Of a DNA stretch of 61,201 bases, positions 51,764 through 59,546 are shown in pieces. The stretch lies in NCBI GenBank assembly GCA_947448885.1, contig CANFPJ010000007.1, forward strand, positions 1 through 61,201, in the 5' to 3' direction. The DNA is from Comamonadaceae bacterium (GTDB lineage: Bacteria > Pseudomonadota > Gammaproteobacteria > Burkholderiales > Burkholderiaceae_C). The notes under the pieces are model-generated. The model made no database searches, had not been told where the DNA came from, and was given only the letters and a program-made list of their open reading frames with translations. Position numbers and translations under genes: made by a program. Positions within the stretch are counted from its first letter, which is position 1. Each line of letters begins with the position of its first letter.

Positions 51764-52396
51764 TCAACCCCCATCCAACATGTCAAAACCCTGGGTCTCG
51801 ACCTCAGCAAAGGCCCTCAGCAACCCTGCCAAAGCCGCATAAAACTGAGCGCGCGGGTGGGCCTGCAAGGCGTCACACACCAGGTGCACCCAGGGCTGCA
51901 GGTGGCGTGCAAAGAATTCTTTTTGGCGACTCAAGTTGGCCACGGCCACATCGTCCCCAGCGATCAAATAGCGCATGACCTCGCACAAATAGGACACATG
52001 GTCCTCGGTTTCGGGCAAGCTTTCATCGCGGCCCAAGCCCAACTCGGCCAAATCGGTGCGCAAGGCCGCCAAGGGTTTTTCGTTCAAAAAGCCACTCAGG
52101 TGGTGTGAAGCAAACAAATACACCTCGGGCTGACCCAAGCCACCAAACAGGGCATCGTGTTCGGCGGCAATCTGGCTTGGGTTGGCGCTTCTGGAGACGC
52201 TCACCAACTGGCGCCATGGTTCTTCCAAAAAGCCCCCTGAAGCGGGGGCCTCGGTCACCGCCACGCGCAGTTGGCCCAGCAAAGCGTCATCCGGGGGGGC
52301 GTAAAACAAGCCCGCGATCAAGCCATATAACTCGGCGCGGGCGGTTTCTTCGTCCAAGGCCGACGATGTGGGGGGTGGGGTCAAAGGCAGGTTCAT
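51764..52396 (-). CDS. TorD/DmsD-like molecular chaperone
   Basis: A 210-residue all-helical chaperone of the TorD family. RAELYGLIAGLFYAPPDDALLGQL opens the fold, AAEHDALFGGLGQPEVYLFASHHLSGFL is the hinge region (family ExxxLF...P..S), and EDHVSYLCEVMRYLIAG and FFARHLQPWV follow. These proteins bind the Tat leader of a molybdoenzyme and help insert the cofactor. Here the client is most likely FdhA, 0.4 kb downstream. It follows the multi-cluster ferredoxin gene by about 35 bp. Confidence 0.9.
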   Translation of the reverse strand: MNLPLTPPPTSSALDEETARAELYGLIAGLFYAPPDDALLGQLRVAVTEAPASGGFLEEPWRQLVSVSRSANPSQIAAEHDALFGGLGQPEVYLFASHHLSGFLNEKPLAALRTDLAELGLGRDESLPETEDHVSYLCEVMRYLIAGDDVAVANLSRQKEFFARHLQPWVHLVCDALQAHPRAQFYAALAGLLRAFAEVETQGFDMLDGG

Positions 52397-52431
52397 GGAT
52401 TTGGCTGGCGGTGGATCAGGGCAAGGACCCG

Positions 52432-54522
52432 CTAAACGATGCGCTGCTCGTCACCCGCCGAGTAAATGTCGATCACCCGGCAATCGCTGCACATCTTGAG
52501 TCGCTCGGCAGCCGCCCCTTGAAACATGGCGTGACCGCTGAGCTTGCCCAGCATCGCCTCAATGGCTTTCAAGGTGCCAAACGGCTTGCTGCAACGCACA
52601 CAGCTGTAAGGCTGGCTTTGGTTGAGCACCTGGCGCTCTAGGCGCGCGGGGGTGAGCAACAAACGCGGCATGGTTTGGATGGCGTTTTCAGGGCAGGTCG
52701 TGACGCACAAACCGCACTGCACACAATTCTTTTCGATGATGGCCAGCTCCGGCTTTTCCGGGTTGTCTTGCAAGGCGATGGCCGGACAAGCGCTGACGCA
52801 GCTCAGGCACAAGGTACACGCGGCCGCATCGACTTGCACGCCACCCCAAAAAGCCCCAGCGGCGGGCAGCGCAATGGCTTCGGGCCGCGATGCAGCCGCC
52901 GGGGCATGGCTCATCCAATGGTTCAAGGCCATCTCCAACGAGCTGCGTTTGTCCCGGGTCAGGGCAAATTTGGCCGCTGGCGGCCGTTGGGCAGGCGCTG
53001 GGGGCAAGGCTTGGAGTTGCGCATCCAAATCACGCTCGTGCAATGCGTGGATGCCCAGGATGTGCTGACCTGGGTACCCCAACCCATGCAACACCGTTTG
53101 CACTTGGTCCATTTGGGCCTGCACCGCTTGCAGGTACTGAGGCGCCTCTTCATCGGTGGTCAACACCAGCACTTGGGCAGCCCCAAAAGCCAGCATGGAC
53201 ATCCACACATCGGCACCCACACTCGCGGTGTGCCACATGGGCATGGGGATCACGCGTGCAGGCAAGCCATGGGCGCGCTTCAAAGCGGCCGCTCGCCCCA
53301 GCGCATGGACCAGCGCCTGACCCTGGCCTTGGCTGTGCAGCAACAAAATCGCATCGCGGCCACCCGCCTTGGCATAGGTGCTGAGCAGCGTTTTGGCGGT
53401 GACACCCCAATGGCTGACGTCGGGATAGGCATAGGTCAGCGCACCCGTGGGGCACACGGTGGTGCAAGCCCCACAGCCCACACACAAGTGCGGGTTGACC
53501 TTGATTTGCTGGCGGCTGGCATCGCTGGAGATGGCCTGGGCTGAGCACACATCGATGCAAGCATGACAACCGATTTGGGTGTTGCGGCTGTGCGCACAAA
53601 CGCTGGCCTTGTACTGAAAGAACTTGGGCTTTTCAAACTCACCCACCAGCTCGCGCAAGCGCAGCAAAGTCGCCATGTCGTCTTGGCGAAAGTAGCCCTG
53701 CGGCAGGGCGTGGCGGTCAAAGGCCGGGGTGCTGCGCAAGTCCAACACCACATCAAACTCGGCGCTTTCGACCAGGGGCTCGCGCTGAAAATCAATCGCA
53801 CCGGCAACACCACAGGCCTTCACGCAATCGCGGTGCGATTGACAGGCCGCCAAATTGACCTGGTAGTCCAAGCCAATCGCTTGCTCAGGGCAAGCAGCCA
53901 CACAGGCATTGCAGCGGGTGCACAAATCCAAATCGATGGGGTTGCTGCGCCGCCATTGCAAGTTGAACGCACCCAACCAACCGTTCAAGCCCACCCATTC
54001 ACCCGCGATGACCGGGTAGCGGCGGTCTTGCGCCGGCACGCCACTGAGCGGGCCATCGGCCATCAAGGTGATTTCCAGGGCATCGCCCAAGCTATCGGCC
54101 AAGGCCTGGGCGCGGCCCAATTCGGCGACGATGAGCAATCGACCCGCGCTTTTGTAAGTGACCGAGGGCACGGGCTCGGCATCGGGCATTTGCGCCTGGG
54201 CCAACAGGGCAGCCATTTTGGGCATGGCCTGGGCCGACTCTCGCCCCCACCCTGCCGTCTCGCGGATGTTGACAAACTTCATCGGCACCCAAGGCAAGGC
54301 CGGGTTTGATTCACGGGCTTGCTGCGCCAAGTCTTCAAACAAACGTTTTTCTTGGGTACAAGCCACCACCAGCGGTTCGCCACCCTGGAGGGCATTCAAA
54401 AAGCCCTGGGCTTCGCGCCGACACAAACTGCTGTGCACATGCAGCGATTCATTCAGGCTTTGACCCAGCGCCTTTGCATCCAAGGGCATGGTCTGGTTGC
54501 AATCACAAATCAGGGTGGTCAT
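52432..54522 (-). CDS. Multi-cluster 4Fe-4S ferredoxin of formate dehydrogenase maturation loci
   Basis: A 696-residue iron-sulfur protein with at least six ferredoxin-type motifs. They include CTRCNACVAACP, CQSHRDCVKACG, CHACIDVCS, CVGCGACTTVCP, CTLCLSCVSACP and CVQCGLCVTTCP. A final CVRC and CSDC pair may bind metal or another cluster. The N-terminal about 150 residues carry two further Cys-containing strands (LICDCNQ, VVACTQEKRLFEDLAQQA), and the middle has a Rossmann-like stretch. It is cytoplasmic. Position with DUF3305, DUF3306 and a TorD-like chaperone suggests electron delivery or maturation for formate dehydrogenase; the exact role is unknown. Confidence 0.85.
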   Translation of the reverse strand: MTTLICDCNQTMPLDAKALGQSLNESLHVHSSLCRREAQGFLNALQGGEPLVVACTQEKRLFEDLAQQARESNPALPWVPMKFVNIRETAGWGRESAQAMPKMAALLAQAQMPDAEPVPSVTYKSAGRLLIVAELGRAQALADSLGDALEITLMADGPLSGVPAQDRRYPVIAGEWVGLNGWLGAFNLQWRRSNPIDLDLCTRCNACVAACPEQAIGLDYQVNLAACQSHRDCVKACGVAGAIDFQREPLVESAEFDVVLDLRSTPAFDRHALPQGYFRQDDMATLLRLRELVGEFEKPKFFQYKASVCAHSRNTQIGCHACIDVCSAQAISSDASRQQIKVNPHLCVGCGACTTVCPTGALTYAYPDVSHWGVTAKTLLSTYAKAGGRDAILLLHSQGQGQALVHALGRAAALKRAHGLPARVIPMPMWHTASVGADVWMSMLAFGAAQVLVLTTDEEAPQYLQAVQAQMDQVQTVLHGLGYPGQHILGIHALHERDLDAQLQALPPAPAQRPPAAKFALTRDKRSSLEMALNHWMSHAPAAASRPEAIALPAAGAFWGGVQVDAAACTLCLSCVSACPAIALQDNPEKPELAIIEKNCVQCGLCVTTCPENAIQTMPRLLLTPARLERQVLNQSQPYSCVRCSKPFGTLKAIEAMLGKLSGHAMFQGAAAERLKMCSDCRVIDIYSAGDEQRIV

Positions 54523-54564
54523 GGCAGCGGATTGTGCATGACAGTGGTATGGCCACCGGCCGGT

Positions 54565-55236
54565 CTAGGCCTTGGGTACAGGCAGGGTGGTGGCGTGGGG
54601 GCCAGTGTCACCCGCGGGTTGGCAACTGGCAATTGAGGTCTCGGTCGCATCGGATGCTTGCGCGCTCAAAGGCGCTTGACCCATGTCCTCATCGGGCGCG
54701 CCAGCCCATGCGGCTTTGTCTTTGTCCTGTTCTTCATCTTCAAACAAGTTCAAAAACTTCGCCCCGTTCATTTGCCGCAGCATGGCCAGGGGCAAAGGGT
54801 CGGGCTGGCTGTAGTCGTCAATGTAGATGTCCATGCGGTCCATCACATTGAAGTGCGGATCGGCAAAGAGTTTCTTCATGGCGGCGTTTTTCACCTCAGG
54901 GGCCACGCCCTGCGCCATGAAGGGACGAAAGTCTGATGCGGGGGTGAGGGCTTGGGCATCGGCCATTTGCGGCGCAGGCACTGGGTCGCTGAGTGGCGCA
55001 TGGGGTGCCAAAGGCGGAGCGGGCGAATCAGGTGCAGGCGCAGCAACGGTTTGCGCGAGGCGGCGTTGCGAGGTTTCCCCATGTGCGGGGCTGGCGCCCG
55101 GGGTTGGCGTGGTGCCTTCTGGTTGGGCTGACCCCACCACCGGCAAGGTGTTGGGTTTGTGGTTTGCCTCTGACGTGCCAAGCCCTTGCAATGATTTGCG
55201 TTTGGACCAGCGCTGCAAAAAACCGTCATCAGCCAT
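54565..55236 (-). CDS. DUF3306 domain protein
   Basis: A 223-residue protein of DUF3306, found in formate dehydrogenase gene clusters. The N-terminus FLQRWSKRKS is a family hallmark, and the core PEVKNAAMKKLFADPHFNVMDRMDIYIDDYSQPDPLPLAMLRQM at about residues 130-175 is the conserved block. A long Pro/Ala-rich low-complexity region (residues 25-100) separates them, with an acidic C-terminus. Function is unknown; the context argues for a role in assembly of the enzyme. Confidence 0.88.
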   Translation of the reverse strand: MADDGFLQRWSKRKSLQGLGTSEANHKPNTLPVVGSAQPEGTTPTPGASPAHGETSQRRLAQTVAAPAPDSPAPPLAPHAPLSDPVPAPQMADAQALTPASDFRPFMAQGVAPEVKNAAMKKLFADPHFNVMDRMDIYIDDYSQPDPLPLAMLRQMNGAKFLNLFEDEEQDKDKAAWAGAPDEDMGQAPLSAQASDATETSIASCQPAGDTGPHATTLPVPKA

Positions 55237-55265
55237 GGTGAGATGTTAAGGCCCAGGCCATGCCC

Positions 55266-55811
55266 TCAAAGCTTGCGGTTTTTATCGGTGGTGATCGAAG
55301 CGGGGTTGCCAAAGCGGTCTTGCAGCCCCCGAAAGCTCTCTGGGCGTTGGCGTTTTTTGCCCTCTGCCACCCAATGGGTTTGGGCAAACTCGCTCATCCA
55401 AGCCAGAACTTCTAGCGGCGCGGGCACTTGATCCACGCTTTCTTGGGCATCGAGCCAACGACCCGCGTCGTGGTAACTCAAGCTGACCATGGTGGGCACG
55501 GCCACCGGTTCTTGGGCCAATGCCGCCTCCTCTTCCATGCGCCACAGCACAAACCAACAGGGCTGGGGCGAGGTGGCGTTGAGGTAGTAGCCTTCGGCAT
55601 CGTCTTTGAACAAACCGACTTCAAAGCCCGTGTGCAGCCAAATTTGCACATCTTCGCTGTCGCTCAACAAGCGTGCGGGTCCGCTGTGGCTGGGGTCTTG
55701 CAAAACCACATCGTGCAACACCCAGCGCCAAGTTTGCCATTTGGACATGGCACCAGGCACACGCTCGCGGCGCATCAAAACACTGGTGGTGAGGGGGGTC
55801 CAGTCGGTCAT
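55266..55811 (-). CDS. DUF3305 domain protein
   Basis: A 181-residue protein of DUF3305, normally encoded next to DUF3306. It begins with a strand containing TTSVLMRRERVPGAMSKWQTWRWVLHDVVL. Later blocks are VGLFKDDAEGYYLNATSPQPCWFVLWRMEEE and ARWLD-type VSLSYHDAGRWLDAQESVDQVP, ending ARPLEVLAWMSEFAQTHWV-like. Function is unknown. The ATG at 55811 is 7 bp from the stop of the secreted hydrolase gene. Confidence 0.88.
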   Translation of the reverse strand: MTDWTPLTTSVLMRRERVPGAMSKWQTWRWVLHDVVLQDPSHSGPARLLSDSEDVQIWLHTGFEVGLFKDDAEGYYLNATSPQPCWFVLWRMEEEAALAQEPVAVPTMVSLSYHDAGRWLDAQESVDQVPAPLEVLAWMSEFAQTHWVAEGKKRQRPESFRGLQDRFGNPASITTDKNRKL

Positions 55812-55818
55812 GGGCGGA

Positions 55819-56706
55819 TCAACGCACATCGGCGTTGTTGGCCTGGCCGGTTTTTAAAATTTGGCCGATGTGCTGCATCACCTCGCGCTCTTTGCCCGTG
55901 AAACCATGCTCTGTGAAAGCGCGGCAAGGATGGCCTTGAAAACCGCTGCCCCCATGCACAGTGACCAGGGGAATGTTGAATTTCTGCGCCAATTTGGCTG
56001 CCCCTGAATGGGTGGTGAACGGACACGGATCATTTTGGTGGTGCACAAAGGCCTGCACGCCAGTGATTTGCCCATAGTCAAAACCACCGAGTTCTCGGTA
56101 AGAGTACATGGCATAGGGTTCTGTGATGGCAGCGGTGTGAATCGCCCCGGCATACACCCCCTTGCCATGCATGGGCATGAAAGCGCTGGAGATGCTGCCC
56201 ATGCTGGTGGACACCAGCCACACCTTTTGGATGCTGGGCAGTTGCTGGCGCACCGATTGGATGAGTGCCGACACATCGCTGTGTCGGCCTGCCGACGCTT
56301 GGTATTTGGATGAGCACTCGTCGCCACTGTCGCTGCGGCAGTCGACCAGCAACAAAGCAATGCGCTCATCGGACAAATGGCGCCGCGCGCGCACCAGAAA
56401 GTTGCCCGGCAGGCGCGATGCGCTCATGCGTTGATCGGTCACCACCGGTCGCAACACCGATGGGTGGCCGGGGAGCAACACGGCCAACACATCGGGGCTT
56501 TGGGTGCCGGTGCGCAAAGACAACACACCTTCTTGCCGCACACCCGGCGACAACTCAACGCTCACCAATTGCTCTGTCAAATTTTCCCAAGCGGCGGGCG
56601 TTTGTGCCATCACGCTGGGACTACCCAGCCACAGGGCTGTCCACAGGGCCAAGCCCATCGAAAAAACAAAAGTGAAACGCTGCATGGGTCGGTATTTCAT
56701 GGTCAT
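55819..56706 (-). CDS. Secreted alpha/beta hydrolase inside the formate dehydrogenase operon
   Basis: A 295-residue protein with a signal peptide (MTMKYRPMQRFTFVFSMGLALWTALWLGSPSVMA). The nucleophile elbow is STSMG, the acid may be in HHQNDPCPF and the histidine in GFQGHPCRAFTEHGF, so an esterase/lipase-type triad is available. Four or more cysteines in the mature part (VDCRSDSGDECSS, NDPCPF, GHPCRAF) could form disulfides in the periplasm. It begins just after the fdsA stop and ends 7 bp before DUF3305, so it is embedded in the operon. Its relation to formate metabolism is unexplained. Confidence 0.78.
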   Translation of the reverse strand: MTMKYRPMQRFTFVFSMGLALWTALWLGSPSVMAQTPAAWENLTEQLVSVELSPGVRQEGVLSLRTGTQSPDVLAVLLPGHPSVLRPVVTDQRMSASRLPGNFLVRARRHLSDERIALLLVDCRSDSGDECSSKYQASAGRHSDVSALIQSVRQQLPSIQKVWLVSTSMGSISSAFMPMHGKGVYAGAIHTAAITEPYAMYSYRELGGFDYGQITGVQAFVHHQNDPCPFTTHSGAAKLAQKFNIPLVTVHGGSGFQGHPCRAFTEHGFTGKEREVMQHIGQILKTGQANNADVR

Positions 56707-56714
56707 GGATGGTC

Positions 56715-59546
56715 TCAAAGGGCAGGCACGGGGATGGGCTGTGCAAGCGCCAGCACCTGCACCGCACAAAACTTCAACTCGGGTATTTTGCCCACCGGGT
56801 CCAAGGCAGCGTTGGTGAGCAAATTGGCCGCGGCTTCGCGGTAAGCAAATGGCAAAAACACCGTGCCCTCGGGCGTGCCCTCGTCTTGGCGAACGCGCAC
56901 TTGCAGCTCGCCCCGGCGTGAACGCACCCGCACCAAGTCACCGGCATGCACGCCCATGCGGAGCATATCGGCAGCGCACATCAACAAACTGGCTTCGGGC
57001 TCAATCGCGTCCAGCACCTGCGAGCGCCGGGTCATGCTGCCGGTGTGCCAGTGCTCGAGTTGGCGCCCAGTGATCAGCACAAACGGGTGCTCGGCATCGG
57101 GCAATTCATGGGCCAAAATGAGGTCGGCCGGTACCAAGCGCACCCGACCATCGGGCGTGGGGAAATCGTGTTCAAACACCATGGCTTGGCCTGGGTCTTG
57201 ATCGCTCAAGCAGGGGTAAGTGACGCTGGACGCCGCTGACACACGTTGCCAAGAAATCCCTGAAATCACACCGTGCATGGCTTGGCGCATTTCTTCATAC
57301 ACCGCAGCCACACCGGCGTGCTCGCCCGGGTAATGCCAGTCCAGGCCCATGCGTTGGGCCAATTGCTGAATGATCCACAAATCCATCTGGGCCTGCCCCG
57401 GTGGGGTCAACGCAGGACGGCCCATTTGCACCATGCGATCGGTGTTGGTCACTGTGCCCATTTTTTCAGGCCAGGCACTGGCGGGCAGCACCACATCGGC
57501 CAGCCAAGCGGTCTCGGTCAGAAAAATATCTTGCACCACCAAATGGTCCAGGGCGGCCAAGGCCGCACGGGCATGGTTCAAATCGGGGTCGCTCATGGCC
57601 GGGTTCTCGCCCATGATGTACATGCCCCGCACCTTGTGCGGGTCGCTGTCAGCGGCCAAGGCCTTGTCCATGATTTCCACCACGGTGTAGCCCGGTTGGG
57701 AGTCCAGCGACTGGCCCCAAAAATCCTCAAACCATTTCAAGGCTTGGGGGTCGCTGATCCGTTGGTAGTTGGGCAGCATCATGGGAATCAGGCCCGCATC
57801 GCTGGCGCCTTGCACATTGTTTTGGCCACGCAAGGGGTGCAAGCCGGTGCCGGGCCGACCAATTTGACCGGTGACGCTGGCCAATGCAATCAGGCAGCGC
57901 ACGTTGTCGGTGCCGTGCACATGCTGGCTCACGCCCATGCCCCACAACACCATCGCAGCCGGCGAATGGGCAAAGGCGTGGGCCACTTCGCGCAAGGTGG
58001 CCACATCGATGCCACAAATGGGCGCCATGCGCTCGGGGGTGAAGGCCTGCACATGCAAAGCCAGGGCTTCAAAGTCGCGGGTGCGCTCACGCACAAAGGC
58101 CTGGTTCGTCCACCCTTCGGTGATGATGATGTGCAGCAAGGCGTTGAGCAAAGCCACATCGGTGTCGGGCTTGAACGCCACATGGCGCCAGGCGTGGCGG
58201 GCCAGGTCGGTGCGGCGCGGGTCCATCAACACCAAACGCGCGCCCCGCTCCACCGCGTTTTTGATCCAGGTGGCCGCCACCGGGTGGTTGGCGCTGGGGT
58301 TGGCGCCAATCACCACGATCAACTCGGCCTGGGCCACATCGCGCACCGGGTTGCTCACCGCCCCAGAGCCCACCCCTTCGAGCAATGCCGCCACGCTGGA
58401 GGCGTGGCACAGCCGGGTGCAGTGGTCGACGTTGTTGCTGCCCAAACCGGTGCGCACCAATTTCTGAAACAAATAAGCTTCTTCATTGCTGCCTTTGGCC
58501 GAACCAAAACCGGCCAAGCTCTTGGGCCCGTATTGCTCGCGCAAGCGCATCAAACCCTGAGACGCCAGGTCCAAAGCTTCATCCCAAGTGGCGGGCCTGA
58601 AAACTTCGGCCCATCGCGAAGGCTCGCGGTTGAGGTCCAGCGACTTGGGCATACCCGCTTTGCGCACCAAGGGGGTGGTCAAGCGGTCGGGGTGGTGGGC
58701 GTAATCAAAACCAAAACGGCCTTTGACGCACAGCCGTTCCTCATTGGCGGGTCCAGCCCGACCTTGCACTTTGACAATGCGCTCGTCTTTCACGTGATAG
58801 GTGAGCAAACAACCCACGCCACAAAACGGACACACCGAATCGACTTGGCGGTCCACCTGCTGGTCGCCCAACTGGGTTTTGGTGCTGAGCGCACCGGTGG
58901 GACAGGCTTGCACGCATTCGCCACAGGCCACACAGGTGCTCTCGCCCATGGCATCGGCCAGGTCAAACACGATGCGCGATTCAGCGCCCCGCCCTTGCAC
59001 CCCAATGACTTGGTTGACCTGCACCTCGCCACAGGCACGCACACAACGGTCGCATTGGATACACGCAGACAAATCGACCGCCATCGCAGGGTGCGAATCG
59101 TCGCGCCATGCCACACCTTGTGCGTCATGCGCGTCCTCGCTGCGCAAATCTTGCAAGGCCGGCCGAACGCGCACCCCCATTTGGCGCGCCCACTGGCTGA
59201 GTTCGCCATGGGGCAAGTCGGCATGGCCGTCCACCCATTGCACGCCGCTGTCGGGTCGGTCGGCCAGCAACAACTCCATCACCAGGGCGCGGCTTTTCTG
59301 CGCCCGTTCGCTGTCGGTGTGCACGGCCATGCCAGCGGTCGGTGTGCGACAGCAACTGGCAGCCAAAGTGCGCTCGCCCTTGACCTCGACCACACAGGCG
59401 CGGCAATTGCCATCGGGCCGATAGCCCGGCTTATGGCACAAATGCGGAATCGCCACGCCTTGGCGCTGGGCCACCTCCCACAAGGTTTCACCGGCATGGG
59501 CTTGCACCGGCAGGCCGTTGAGGTGGAAAGCAATCGGCTGGCTCAC
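56715..59546 (-). CDS. fdsA: NAD-linked formate dehydrogenase alpha subunit, molybdopterin
   Basis: Catalytic subunit of the soluble NAD-dependent formate dehydrogenase, 943 residues. The N-terminal NuoG-like part holds a [2Fe-2S] site (C37, C48, C51, C65), CIQCDRCVRACG and CVACGECVQACP clusters. The molybdopterin part starts VCPFCGVGC with C239, C242, C246 and C273 for a [4Fe-4S] cluster, and the Mo ligand is C380 in CTRLCHASSVAAL, followed by H381. It resembles FdsA of Cupriavidus. The start overlaps the beta subunit stop (ATGA), indicating coupled translation. Confidence 0.94.
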   Translation of the reverse strand: MSQPIAFHLNGLPVQAHAGETLWEVAQRQGVAIPHLCHKPGYRPDGNCRACVVEVKGERTLAASCCRTPTAGMAVHTDSERAQKSRALVMELLLADRPDSGVQWVDGHADLPHGELSQWARQMGVRVRPALQDLRSEDAHDAQGVAWRDDSHPAMAVDLSACIQCDRCVRACGEVQVNQVIGVQGRGAESRIVFDLADAMGESTCVACGECVQACPTGALSTKTQLGDQQVDRQVDSVCPFCGVGCLLTYHVKDERIVKVQGRAGPANEERLCVKGRFGFDYAHHPDRLTTPLVRKAGMPKSLDLNREPSRWAEVFRPATWDEALDLASQGLMRLREQYGPKSLAGFGSAKGSNEEAYLFQKLVRTGLGSNNVDHCTRLCHASSVAALLEGVGSGAVSNPVRDVAQAELIVVIGANPSANHPVAATWIKNAVERGARLVLMDPRRTDLARHAWRHVAFKPDTDVALLNALLHIIITEGWTNQAFVRERTRDFEALALHVQAFTPERMAPICGIDVATLREVAHAFAHSPAAMVLWGMGVSQHVHGTDNVRCLIALASVTGQIGRPGTGLHPLRGQNNVQGASDAGLIPMMLPNYQRISDPQALKWFEDFWGQSLDSQPGYTVVEIMDKALAADSDPHKVRGMYIMGENPAMSDPDLNHARAALAALDHLVVQDIFLTETAWLADVVLPASAWPEKMGTVTNTDRMVQMGRPALTPPGQAQMDLWIIQQLAQRMGLDWHYPGEHAGVAAVYEEMRQAMHGVISGISWQRVSAASSVTYPCLSDQDPGQAMVFEHDFPTPDGRVRLVPADLILAHELPDAEHPFVLITGRQLEHWHTGSMTRRSQVLDAIEPEASLLMCAADMLRMGVHAGDLVRVRSRRGELQVRVRQDEGTPEGTVFLPFAYREAAANLLTNAALDPVGKIPELKFCAVQVLALAQPIPVPAL

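Noticed and set aside
51654-51842. A 62-codon open frame in the AT-rich gap before the TorD-like gene
   Set aside because: It has no ribosome-binding site, lies opposite the coding direction of both neighbours and overlaps the chaperone gene.
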